Positions 9,540-21,200 of a DNA stretch of 64,000 bases are shown one piece after another. The stretch covers positions 1 to 64,000 of the forward strand of contig WHVD01000213.1 in assembly GCA_015178975.1 (NCBI GenBank), in the 5' to 3' direction. The notes under the pieces were generated by a model that saw only the letters and a list, made by a program, of their open reading frames with translations, did not search any database and had not been told where the DNA came from. Positions within the stretch are counted from its first letter, which is position 1. Each line of letters opens with the position of its first letter. This DNA is from Hysterangium stoloniferum (Eukaryota; Basidiomycota; Agaricomycetes; Hysterangiales; Hysterangiaceae). The translations under genes and the position numbers were made by a program.

Positions 9540-11030
9540 ATGACTACGCTAAGGAAACAAGCCGCAGTTTGGAACTAGAAAATTGAAATGGAACGTGGCT
9601 CGAATACACGGCTTAGGCACGCTATTCAGGTACCAATCTTCCGAGGCTGTGTATCATCTGCGTTTCTGCCCCAATGTGTTTTCATGGGCGCCGACTCTCG
9701 TCTAGTGGGTTTTCATTTGTTCATCTCTACTGCTGGAGCAAAGACAAAACTAGGTTATATTCCCACTGGAAAAAAATAGGACGCCAACCTGTTATCAGCT
9801 CCGGTTTGGACAAGCAAATACTATTGCTTACTCCTTCCTTTAGAATAGGTCTGACCATTAGCACCTGATATCAAAGATAACAATATAATATGCCGATATT
9901 CTAACACACCCCCTATTCCTTAAACATGCGTCCAACATGCCAATCTACTTCTCGAGGCCCAGGTTACCAAAGCCTGAGCCTGAGCCTGAACAGCCCATAA
10001 TGGAAATAGCTGAACGATACGCGCCTTCCACGCACTGCAGGATCAATAGGCCCTAGTTTCCCGTTTTCCATGACCAAATACTAAACAAGGAATCCTTTGA
10101 TTTTATAATACAACCCCCAAGGAAATATACATATAAAGCAGCCTGCCATGCGGATGGCACGCAGTGCAAGGCACCGCCATCATTGTCTTGCGACTATACA
10201 CGCCCTTGTCCATTGACCCTGTGGAGTTTCTAACTGCACTCAGAAATTTACACTCCAACACAACCATCCCGATCCCCAACCTCCATTGGCCAATCCACCA
10301 CCCCCTATCAAATTGACGCTTCCATGTGGGCCCATCTCAATTATCTACCATCGACCAATTGGGCGTGATTGTATAAATACGAAGCTTCAACCCCTCTAGC
10401 ATTGGACACAATAATTGTTATGGTAATGGGAGGCCATCTAACGCCGACCACAACATACTAAACACAGAGCCCATCACGCCTCGATGTCATAATCGGCATA
10501 TCAAGAGGCTGCGTTCCCTGAAACATCGAACTGGTAAACGTACTCTCGCTCAAAATGGATGCCTACTCATTTTCTTCTCATGTGTGCTAATACTGACAGC
10601 AGAAGTTCACCATTGTGAACCCAGCCTCTCTGGATAGCCAGTCTGTTCTACACGCAATAGGCCGAAATCACATGTATGGACTGCCTTGGTAACTTGTGAT
10701 TGCAGCTTCACTGGAGTTTAACCACTCGAGTCCCAGTAGTAATGAGACGCAAAATGATACATCATTTGGATCATAAAAGGTATCGGCAAGATTCTGGTTG
10801 ACGGAGCATTGTATGTATTTTAGAAATAAAATATCTGATAGACAGTATTTAACCCAATGTGCCAAAAATGCTCCATCCGCTGCCAACAAACGTACATTGG
10901 TCATCTCGGACAATCGCTGGAAGAGGAGTTACGCCTTAACAGTGACATTGGGGAAAAAAGCCTTTGTCAGTTGGGTGGGAAAGCGTTTTCAGAGTATAAG
11001 TATCACAATGAATAGTTTGAGGCATTGGTA
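9540..11030 (+). pseudogene. Decayed, internally deleted copy of the 666-aa gene family (copy E)
   Basis: 9588-10380 aligns with the upstream region and first exon area of the intact copy (13440-14225), sharing CACGCACTGCAGGATC, a TATA-like ATATAAA and ATTATCTACC. 10390-11030 aligns with exons 9-12 (about 15490-16090), sharing TATCAAGAG, ACATCGAACTGGTA, ATGAGACGCAAAATGAT and ATCGCTGGAAGA. The middle (exons 2-8) is deleted and many stops interrupt the frame. It keeps normal CG content, unlike the fragments in the inverted-repeat arms, so it decayed differently. Confidence 0.65.
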
Positions 11031-13430
11031 AACAATGGGAAATATTGGTACAGTGGCTACGGATGTGTGCCCGTGGCTGCGAGGGGGGCGAGGGGAATAA
11101 CATTGGATGGCGTGATATAGAAAGAAAGTACACTGTAAGAACATTCAATAAATAAGACAAAAATAATAATGTAGGCTATTTGCGGCTTTAACCTACAGAC
11201 ACTCAACCACCACAAAGAGGTCTTTTTCAGAGAACTATAATAATAAAGTCATTCTATGCGAGCATCAGTGAGAAGCTTCTGTTCCGTGAGAACTGAATCA
11301 CTGGTAGTTGTATCGCTCTATCACTGTGAGAAACCCAGATTGTCTGAGATTCGAGAAGAGGTGAATGCAGGACTCAAAGGAAACGTTCGCTATAAGATCC
11401 GGCCCTGAAACGGGCTGATCTTGTTGTATGAGGGGAGAAAGGCGACGTGGCGAGCATTGTTTGCACAGGGAATACAAGAGAATTATTTTTCTTTCCTTTT
11501 TGTCAAATAAAGCCTCCGGAGAAAAGAAGACATGAGCGGGGGATCTACCACGTGATGAGCAAGGCAAATATAGTGAAAATAAGAAAACAAAGCACAAGTC
11601 ACGATGTCTGATTTAATACCATCACAGACACCCTAAATATCAAAGTATTCATGATAATTCTTCAGGACCGACACATCAGGACTCTAATCTGTGAAATATT
11701 TGCCAGCTTAGACATGAAATATTCACATTTGATGCAAACCACCTAATTGATAAACGAAAACGAGAAGTTCTTTTGACAAAGACGGTAATTCTGTGTAAGA
11801 CGTTCATATACACTTCGTGCTTCTGAGAAAGGATCCCAGAATGTGGCTACCATCTCATAAACGAAAACTCGAGAGTTTGCAGATCATTAAATCTCACAAT
11901 ACCTAGTCGGGTGGCTATGCACAAAAGGGAGAAATAATATTTCTGGAAATTAACAGATGCCCCAAACGAGAGCTACAAACGGGCTCCCGCCCCATTAAAT
12001 AATGACTCAGACGTTGGAAAATAAATCGAAACATCGCAGAGTTTACATAAAAATATGGTCTGTGATAAATCTAAGATCCCGCATACCACCAAACCTACTC
12101 CCACCCAGGAGTGAACGAGAACGCGCTGCCACCGCATTTTGCTCCTTATGCAGTTGGGAGCCCCTGAGAGATTAACTGATTGGAAGGCTAAATATCATTT
12201 CTTGAATAATGTGAGAGTTTTTGGTCTTATCCTATGGCACAACTTGAAATAGATAATGAAATCCTCCACGTGGCAACACAAGACGATTCAATCATATACG
12301 GGTCAAAATGTGGATGACTGGGGGCCGTCAGTTTTTTTATGGAAAAAGCCAAACTACAAGTATATCACAGCTGCTGGTAATTCGATTCTGCATTTCATCT
12401 CATCAAAGTCCGTCTTTGGGAATGCCGCAGTGGCCCCCCTTCCCCACCTACACTCTAGCTGTTGCCTTCTCAAATAGGCGATCGAAGTCTGAGAGAAGTC
12501 TGCCTTTCCGAAGGAATAGTGCAAGTGGTAGGGTGACAGGCAAATCCAATAAGAGACCGCCAGTTCAAAGGGTAACAACTTATTGCCGGGGGGATCTCAG
12601 AAATAAGTTCTGGTTGTGTCTTTGCTTACTTGGGGTATTACAGCAATCGATGAGACTATCCGATTACTATTCCAATTGTTTCATAAGTACGAAAAGCCAA
12701 GCCCATGATAAAAAGAGCAAGAATTTGATATAATAATGCTAAAACTTTGAATGGAAGCTGTAGTGTCGATGCTTCTATCCGCCATTTCTACTGTCAAAAT
12801 ATTTGAAATGATTACTGTGAGCTCCTTTGTCCGCTGAAACGTTGGTTGCGACTAGCATGACAGGTCTAGATTTGTCTGCCCCTTGTCTCTTTCTCATTGT
12901 TCTTTCACTACACTGGGCCCATGGGAATGATGCTATGACGATCTCATGTCGGATCTGTTACATATTCTGACGAGTCGAACATGAGTGAGTATGGCAAATG
13001 GAGCCATCTATAACAAACTGTATTACAGGATCTAATTGGAAATATATTCATCACCAACCAGAATCATAAATGAAAAATTCGGTCCCACTCATTGTACTTT
13101 TACCGACTCCACACGTGTACCAAGCATGCATCGACCGACCTGGGGTATATATGAAGGCAGTAAAACTGCCTGCCCCTCGCAATGTGAGATTATTTTTTCG
13201 ATGTGTTCTTGTAGCCTCAACTAATTGGTTTCAAATGCTTAGTAGTAACTTGAGCTCTCTCATCGCCCCAAAAATAAGCGAGCTGAGCCCCGAGAGAAGT
13301 TGATGGGAGCAAGTAATATGTAGAATGGGGCGAAGCATAGATAAATTGAAAAATGCCACAGCGGTTACGTTTATGAGTCAAAGAGAAGAATGCACATGGT
13401 TCTGATAAGTAAATGAGCCACGGTTTAGAA
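11031..13430. other. Intergenic sequence without a recognised gene; left part of the gene-family unit from about 13075
   Basis: Only short, uncharacterised frames occur. From about 13075 the text (CGGTCCCACTCATTG, then GTACCAAGCATGCATCGACC) matches blocks near 57195-57520 in the right arm, where the equivalents have lost their CG sites. The repeated unit that carries the 666-aa gene therefore appears to begin near or before 13075. Nothing else is identifiable between 11031 and 13070. Confidence 0.5.
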
Positions 13431-14015
13431 CCAGATAGAAATGGAGCGTGACTCGAACTGCAGGAAAACATGACTTTCGCGTGGTTCAGGCTCCAATCTT
13501 CCCATAATAGGCGGGCGGCTGTGTATAATCTGCGTTTCTACCTCTATTAGTTGCAAATGCTCTCTAATGTGTTCATGGGGCGCCGGCTCTTGTCTAGTGA
13601 GCTCATCTCCGAGACTGGAGCAAGGACAACGACTAGCGTATATGCCCACTGAAAAATAAAGAACAATTAGGCAGCCAATTCCTTATTAGTATTGGCTCCG
13701 GTATGGACAAGCAAACACTATTTCTTCCTCTTTCCCCTAGAATTGAATTAGTCATTTGTTTCTGATATTAAGGATCATGCGGGGTGTTTCCCGATATTGG
13801 AACACAGCTCGTTCTCTAAGTATGCATTCAACATGCCGGTCTACTTCCCCAGGCCCAAGTTGCCGAAGTCTCAGGTTGACACATCCCATAATGGACTATC
13901 TGAACGACACGTGTTTCACACGCACTGCAGGATCGATGAGTCCTAGTTTCTCGTGTTCAATGACGAAATCTTAAATAGGCAATTCTTCAATTTGATAATA
14001 CAACACCTGAAGGGG

Positions 14016-14022
14016 TATAAAT
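14016..14022 (+). promoter_or_regulatory. TATA box of the 666-aa family gene
   Basis: TATAAAT lies 94 bases upstream of the chosen ATG at 14110. The surrounding block (GGTATAAATCAG...TTTTAACTATACA) is conserved in the decayed copy near 20155-20210 and partly in copy E, supporting a real core promoter position. Confidence 0.55.
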
Positions 14023-14109
14023 CAGTGCCATCCACGATCATTATCTTTTAACTATACAAGGGCCTCGTCCATTGAGCGTGGCCTGTTGTCCTTCTAAGTG
14101 TACTCCAGA

Positions 14110-16686
14110 ATGTCCGTCCAGAAACACACATTATCGTATCCAACGTCTATGAACCAATCCGTGATGGGTTCCAGCCCCTCTCAGGTTGATGTTTCAACGT
14201 ACCCTCGTTTCAATCATCTACCGTGATTCACATTTATTCATTGTTGTGTCATTCGCAGGCTGGGTGACATCGCTTTGTGGGAGGAGTTTTCTTCAAATGC
14301 TGTTTACCCCGAAGAAAACGCCTCAAATCATATTTGCCATCCCGTACACGGGACGGCTTCCTACGCGCGACATAGTGCCATGTAAGTCTCAGTTTATCAT
14401 AAACATATAAATCTTAGAAGATATTTTCAGACCGGATTTCGACTTCGCCTTTGAGGATACCTTTCCTCAGGTGGTGGACTGGAATATCAACGGGTACCTG
14501 TTGCGCTCTATTAGATAACTGTCATATCTCATTTCACTATACAGTCAATCAATGGGAGAGTCAAGTTCGGTAATGGACTCCAGTGTTTTAGGCGAGAGTT
14601 ACCCAAATCCTTCGCCTGCAACGAGTTTACCGTTCGAACTCATTGCATCGACATCTCGTCCGTTGATGTGAGGTTCATCGCGTACAAATTTAAACTTGGA
14701 CTAAACCTGCACAGTGCTCTGACAGACCTCTCCCATTCTCCAACACCCGAGGTGTCGTCTCCCACCAGGTGCGTCTAGCTATCTGTACCATTACTACATT
14801 TCATGACACCACATTACAGTTACTTAGGATGGTCGTCTCATATTTCACCGGGCGTCGGTGGTAAGGATCACCCTACGAGAAGCATTGATGGCTCACAATC
14901 TATGACGACAGGCAATACTGACTTGGGTCCCTGCGCTAGTCATTGTGATAGGTATGCCTGCATTCGAACCTACTGTATTTACCATTTGACTGTATTTCGA
15001 AGTTCTTTGTTGGCAACTCACCGTGAACGCGAGTGTGAGCCGTCAACAGGAGTTGACGACGTGTCTAGTTTCTCCTATGGAGTAAATGGCAATTCACATA
15101 ACCAGGCACCGGGAGGTGGCTACTCACACCATGGGGGACACACTGAACGACATTTAGGTAGCTCTACGTTCCATAGGTCGTCGAAAATTCAATTCGATCC
15201 AATGGAGAAATACGGTTACCGGCAAGGGTGAGTTTATGTTTCGCAATGGCTGCTGAATCCCGCTCAGAATTATTGTTCAGATCAGCACGAGCTATAATAA
15301 GTGCTACCCGGACATCCTGGCCTGGGCCCGAGCCATCTGGACATGCGAGTCGGCCAATTGGGCCAGATCGCATACATCCGGGGAATTTTAACTCCCCTCT
15401 CATGGGATGCAACAGTTGGTACGGTAATCAGTAAGCCCTATCTTGAAAATTTTGTTTGATCGTTCACTCATGGATCTCTAGTCCGGCGGTACCTCATCCC
15501 CGCGGGAGCCATCCTGCTTCGGCGGAGCATATTCAACCGGGAGGAAATTATCCGTCGATGTCGCAGTTGGCATATCAAGAGTTTGTATTGCCTATGACAT
15601 CGAACTGGTACGTGTGTTCTCGCTCACAATGATGGATGCTTATTATTTCTTCATGTTTGCTAGTAGTGACGGAGGAAGTTCAGGATCATGGACCCAGTCT
15701 CTGTCTCCGGATAGTCAACAGGTTATACACGCAGGAAGCCGAAATATGTTGTATGTACTGTACTGCTAACTCGTTATTACAGTTTCATCGAAATTTCACA
15801 GCTCAATCCCACATGAGACGCAAAATGATGCGTCATCTGAATCATGGGAGGTATCGGCTAATGTTTTGGTCGACGGTGTATTGTATGTGTTTTATAAACA
15901 AATATCTAATAACCAGTATCTAACCCTATGTCCGACAGCAATACATCCGCCAGCCAACATGATAATTTTGAAGATCTCGGACCATCGCTGGAAGAAGAAA
16001 TGCGTCTCACCGGCGACAGTGAGAGAATCAACATTTGCGAGCCAGGCGGAAGAGCGTCTGCAGAGCATCTCTTGATCCTACAGTGTCCGAGTTCGCTTTA
16101 CGAACAACCACAACCACAACAGAAACCCCAACCGTCACAACCAACACAACCATCATTCCCAGTTCCATCCTCCTCACCTTCCCCCATCTCGTCTGAATCC
16201 CTGTTGTCTTCTTCACCTACGCGGAGAAGAGGTGCAGCGCCAGGGCCTTTGCTTCCTTGCCCTTGGGGCATGCTGTACGGAATGAACGGCGAGGAATACC
16301 GCTGTTCATTCAGTGAAAGCACGGTGGATAACGGCAGAGTACTGGAGCATTGGGCGCGGCACCATGTCGCCAACGAGGTGTTCGCAATCCGTCGAAAGAT
16401 CATAAAAATGACAGATGCGAACATCGTGAAGACCCAATGGAGGCTGGAGACTGCCCTTCTGCATCTAGGGCTCTGCCCGAATCCCGAGTGTGACACAGAA
16501 AGCCCGATGAGAGTATGGTACAATAGATCAAAAGAAAGAAAGCGGCATATAAAGAAACACCCGAGCTGCGAGAAATTTTTTGGCCATAGCTTCGGGAAGA
16601 AGGAGAAAGGAAAAGTCGGGGGGCGGAAACAATATGGGAATGTGAAGTTGGGGATGCTTTTGGGTTATGTCTCGCCCACGTCTTGA
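14110..16686 (+). CDS. Multi-exon Ser/Pro-rich protein with C-terminal C2H2-like zinc-binding region (666 aa predicted); function unknown
   Basis: I do not recognise this gene by name. A 12-exon model gives one open frame of 2001 nt. Exons: 14110-14198, 14259-14381, 14431-14493, 14545-14667, 14715-14768, 14820-14951, 15003-15227, 15281-15430, 15482-15607, 15664-15750, 15802-15882, 15939-16686. All 11 introns are 47-60 nt, use GT-AG and sit in phase 2, so every internal exon is a multiple of 3. The ATG at 15928, which gives a 252-codon single-exon frame, lies inside the last intron and is probably not the start. The first 415 or so residues are Ser/Pro/His-rich and look disordered; a Gln/Pro run follows near residue 475. 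The C-terminus has CPWGM...RCSFSE...HWARHH and CPNPEC...RHIKKHPSC, two C2H2-like arrangements. A zinc-finger DNA-binding role is inference only. Intron 1 could instead use the donor at 14223. Confidence 0.7.
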
Positions 16687-17590
16687 AGGAAGGATGCCAG
16701 CTGGTTGACGGAGGACTGTTCGAAGTTCCTTGACGCACCAAAACTATTTCTTCTTTTTTAGAAAATCGCTAGAAACATAATTTAAAACGTATAGCCGGTC
16801 TCACTATAGCCATCGATGGAAAGGAACGACTCCCAGCCGGCACTGACAGTGCCTAGACGCGTGGCAGATGCGGTACACTTTGATTTGGGCGCCGCAGGCT
16901 CTTATCTTTAGAATGGGTCCATACTTAGATCGCATGTACATGAACGTTCTGTGGTCATTATTTCTACGAAGATATCGTTAATGGAAAGAATAGGCGTCGT
17001 CTCCCGATGCACAGCCGACCCTTCCCCATTGGGGGCTCAGCTTTCTTTCCATATGACCTCAAGTGCATTTCCCCGAAGCTGATGAGTGTTCTAACTCATG
17101 AACCATCGGTTATCGCATCACTATTCAGTCGTTGTGACTGTTTTGTGGCATGACCGATGGTCACTGAGGATTGTTAGGTTCGTGACACGACTTGCACAGA
17201 AGGAAATCCGTACCTATAGTGTTTTCCTTCATATAACTTTAAGAAAATAATATACAAACTCTCTAATTCCATGAACATCGGTTAAGCTGCATCGTCATCA
17301 CGGTTGTTTGTCTTCTTTGGCATATATTTCGGAATTCCCCCGAGGACGGTCCCTCCGAGTCGGGCACATGAATTCCCCGGCGAGACTCCTCGTTGTCGGG
17401 ATTCGGCCGGTTGCCGAAGTCGATAATTATTAATAAGATAATTTCTTGATGACATTCAAATCTCTCCTTGTGACCCCGCTCACTATATGGTTCTCAGGAG
17501 GTACGAGTCCGTTGTATTTACATTATGAATGTCATAGAACCCACTTCTCAGTCACTTTATTGCGTTCACTGTCGCACTTACGGGACACAT
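16687..17590 (+). repeat. Conserved non-coding 3' flank of the gene-family unit
   Basis: This block recurs downstream of every 3'-complete family copy: minus at 21560-22346, plus at 24600-25532, minus at 61140-61976, and decayed at 9003-9535. It contains the 15-base palindrome GGCACTGACAGTGCC (about 16841-16855) and ends at CACTTACGGGAC near 17590, where copy C also loses similarity. No open frame is conserved, so it may hold a 3'UTR, regulatory DNA or an element terminus. Confidence 0.7.
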
Positions 17591-18002
17591 ACAGCACTAA
17601 AAAATAGATTTCTCCCTGCTACATTCATCTTGCCCACATCTTATCCGTTTTATTAAATAAATTCAGTTATTATGCTGAACTGTCTATCGCATTCTCACTC
17701 GGAGGACAGGGACACTGTGTGTTGCAGCAATACCGACAATGCAGCAACAAGTATATTGGGAGGCATGACTAAAGCTTTGATGGTTACACAATAGGTATAT
17801 ATATTATTTAAGACGATTTGGTATTTAATTGAGAAAACGGGATGCCATCATACTACTGATTATGGCTTGTGCTAACTATAATTGACACTTGGTATGTACC
17901 TTTTAATCACATGATGCATGCTAATATAGTACCTGATCCACTCATTCACATCTGTCACTCACACAAGAGCTCAACAGCTCTCCACTATTCCTTGTATTCC
18001 AT

Positions 18003-18533
18003 TGTTAAGCTTGGGGCTTATGGGGAAAAATCCAGGGAAAACCTGAAAATGTTCTGGGGATGGGTAGGACTTGGCTTCAGCTTATCTGCTATACCCTCAC
18101 ATGATTGTTGGGTCTTAACTTCAGACAGAGGGGGACAAGTAACCTGGGGAGTCTGAGAATATGCAATGAGTTAGAGTTGGGAGACCCAGGGGCTCTGATA
18201 ATATGCTATACACCAAAGTTGGGAGACCTGGGGCCTCTGAGCTAGGTACCAAGCAGGTAATTAGGTGGATGGTAGGTGAGTACTAAGTTGATATTCTGAT
18301 CAGATTGTAAGTTCAAATAAATCCTAGACTATATTGATGGGTCATTATTATATTAGATTTCTTGTATTTGTGAACAATGTCACATGTGATTAATGGATAA
18401 CCAGTTATGGTATTACCAGTAGTCAGGTATATAGAGTAACTACTTTATGTTCTACATACATTTGCAATGCATTATTTGTACTCAAACCAAGCCAAGCATA
18501 TTATGAAACTCATGATGTCTAGCAATTCTAACA
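18003..18533 (+). repeat. LTR-like element with TGTTAAGC...TCTAACA termini (left arm)
   Basis: Starts TGTTAAGCTTGG and ends AATTCTAACA. The CTTGGCTTCAGCTTATCTG box lies near 18069, in the position it has in the Gypsy LTRs. No matching 5-bp duplication is visible at the ends. The same element is at 60188-60718 in the right arm. Confidence 0.5.
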
Positions 18534-18751
18534 CAAACATATAACCTAGCTTGAAGGGCATTATCAAGCAACACTGGGTGGGGCCTGAAACCACTAGACT
18601 TGTACAGCCTTGACTAGCTGCTCACTTTATCATCATGGACATAGCACACCAACCCCTTCTGACACTCATGCTACAAAGTCAACCCAAACCACTGCCACAC
18701 CTCATTGAAAAGTGTGTGCTGCCCAAACCTGAGCCTGAATCCATGGACACC

Positions 18752-19106
18752 TCATTGAAAAGTCTTGCACACCAAACCAAACTGAATTGTTAGCCATGCC
18801 TCATTGAAAAGCATGCACTGCACCAGAGCTGATGAGGTGCTGTGCATAGTGAATGTTGGTAGGGGAAAGCTTTGAGGGATGACCACCAATGGACTTAGAG
18901 AGATGAGAACAATGCTTAGAGTGAAGCTTAGAGACTGTGAAAATGCTATGACCAGTAAAACCTGCAATGTGGCTAGCTGAATGGCCAACATCAAGCAATG
19001 AGAGGATATGATTCTGGCTGGCAAGAGACAAAGTGTGCATTTTGGGAATTGCAGCATTGCTGGTTGCTAAAGACCATATATTTATACTCCAGTACAACAT
19101 GGTCAT
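18752..19106 (-). pseudogene. Tc1/mariner transposase N-terminal (HTH) fragment, left arm
   Basis: The predicted peptide contains ILSLLDVGHSASHIAGFTGH, FTVSKLHSKHC and KSIGGHPSKLSPTNIHYAQ. This matches the paired helix-turn-helix DNA-binding domain of Tc1/mariner transposases (first HTH, then the GGRPSKLS linker, here GGHPSKLS). The frame stops after about 101 residues and the catalytic DDE region is unrecognisable. The surrounding DNA is almost free of CG and typical CG-derived codons are lost (R to H), so decay by C-to-T change is likely. An identical copy is at 59615-59969. Confidence 0.7.
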
Positions 19107-19559
19107 GTGACATCACATGATTTTGTTAATATGACCCAATTGGAGGTAAACAATCAACAAGGTCACATGACTGTAAGCATTATAGTCATCAAAGTTGCCA
19201 GCAAAAAAACCCTTTGCATGAGTCTCTTGTATATAAATATTTGTAATATTTCCATATTTGGAGCTTATGTAATGGCATCATACCTCCATAATCTAGATAT
19301 GATAGTGCATGTTCACAAATATTATTGATATTTTTGGACTTTTATTCTTTGAGTTATCAGGGATATAAGTCTGAAGTACAAAACATGTGAAGGGTTTTTT
19401 GAGTCACTCTACCTACTCTACCCTTAGTGGTTATGCTCCAACAGTAGAGAATCCTTGTACTGTCATCACCAGGCTAGCAGATTATTTTAATACTTTCTTC
19501 ATTGAATTGGCCAGTTTTATAATATAGTTTTTCACATTGAAGATTCCATTAAGCATTTT

Positions 19560-20880
19560 TCATTGTAGCTTTTGTTTGGAACCTTTTTGATGTATAGCAG
19601 TGTCATGTGGAAGTGAGTGTCCAATCTCTGATCCCCTCTGTGTAGACTGAGGCTCCAAAGACTGACTGATTGAACTTGAAGCCAGATTAACAGTTCCACA
19701 CACATTACAAGCTTCACAAAACTTTGAGTTGGCATAGCTTAGCACAACATATGTATACCAGTGACTCACAGGCACCATCACATTGAGATTACTACAAATG
19801 GCCAGAATGTTAATGCTTGCTACTTGCACTCTGAAATCACACACTCAAACACAAATGTCCAGATGACCAACCCACATGAACCAATCTATGCTAGGCATCA
19901 ACACCATGACCAACTCCTACCAAGTTGATGCTGCCATGTAGGCCCATCCCAATGAACTCTCATGATTCACATGGATTTGCCAGCATTTCATTTTCAGCCT
20001 GATGAAAATCACTTCATGGAAGGAATACAAATGCTGCCCAATCCAAATAAATCACCTTACATTATGCCACCCAACTGTTATACAGGACAGTTCCTTACCT
20101 GCAACATGATACCATATAAGTCTCCATTAATCATATGAGGTCTTAGAAAGGAGGTATAAACCAGAATGCATGCCATGCATTATCATCATTTTTAACTATA
20201 CATGATGATTGAAATAAGCCTATGTGGCGGCATCAATTTGAGAGGGTGTGGAACATTGGTATACTCTGGAATGTCTGTTTGGACACAAGCATCATCATAT
20301 CCAGCCACTATGAACCAATCCATGTTAGGTTCCACACCCTCTCAAATTGATGCTGCCAAGTAGACTCATTTCAATCATCTACCATGATTCACATTTATTT
20401 ACTGTTGTTTCATTCATAGGCTGGGTGACATCACTTTGTGAAAGGAATTTTCTTCAAATGCTGCCTAACCCGAAAAAAATACCTCCAATCATATTTGCCA
20501 TCTGATATGAGATAATCATCCTAAGTAACTCCAATGTGGTGTCAAAAAATATAGTAATGATACAGATAGCTAGACACACCTGGTGGGAGATGACACCTCA
20601 GGCATTGGAGAATGGAAATGTCAATCAGAGCACTGCACAGGCCCAGTCAAAGTTTAAATTTGTACCCAATTAACCTCACCTCAACAGATGACATTTCAAA
20701 GCAATCAGTTTGAAAGGTGAATTCATTGCAGGCAAAGGATTGGTGAACTCCCACTAAAAATACTTGCATCTGTTAGTGAACCTGACACTCCTATGGATTG
20801 ACTGTATAGTGATTTGAGAGATGACAGTTATCTGACAGAAGGCAACAGGTACCTGTTGATATTCCAATCCACCACCTGAG
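19560..20880. pseudogene. CG-depleted, scrambled pieces of the 666-aa gene family (left arm)
   Basis: 20155-20510 (plus) matches the promoter, first and second exons of the intact gene: TATAAACCAG, GGAATGTCTGTTTGG, CTATGAACCAATCC and GGCTGGGTGACATC. Immediately after, 20510-20880 (minus) matches exons 3-5 with their introns. 19860-20100 is another, older piece of the 5' region. Almost all CG sites are TG or CA here. No coding capacity remains. The same blocks sit at 57840-59160 in the right arm. Confidence 0.65.
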
Positions 20881-20899
20881 GAATGGTGGGTTAGAATCC

Positions 20900-21200
20900 A
20901 ACAAATGTTTGGATCCTTAAAAGATCCATAACTGAGTTAAAATTGGTTAACGATCTAACATGTGATTGTAGAGTTTAGAATTCAATGAACTTTAGGATCC
21001 TCAAAAGATCCTTAACTAATTTTAATTATTAGAAGGATTCAATGGATGATTGTTGGAGTTTATATAAAAGAAGTCTCTACTAAGGATCCTAAATTCTTTT
21101 GGAGAGGGGACTATCCTGGTGTATATAGAATAAGCCTCTACTGAGGATCCTAAAAAATTTCAGAACAAGGGCCTTTCCCAGTGTATGTACCTGCAAGTTG
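20900..21200. repeat. GGATCCT-rich dispersed repeat (left arm)
   Basis: Contains recurring AGGATCCT/AAAAGATCC blocks and GTATATAGAATAAGCC. It is related to 2900-3100 and identical to 57540-57820 in reverse. No frame or domain is seen. 21200-21560 holds further arm sequence without a recognisable gene. Confidence 0.5.

Noticed and set aside
13036-13303. Small genes near 13.0-13.3 kb
   Set aside because: The sequence belongs to the upstream part of the repeated unit, and the frames are not conserved in the other copies.
15928-16686. A 252-codon single-exon gene starting at the ATG at 15928
   Set aside because: The ATG lies in a GTATGT...GACAG intron. Using the acceptor at 15938 continues an open frame from eleven upstream exons, and copy D has the same structure.
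18003-18533. Complete LTR insertion with target duplication
   Set aside because: The ends look LTR-like, but the flanks TCCAT and CAAAC do not match, so only an LTR-like repeat is claimed.
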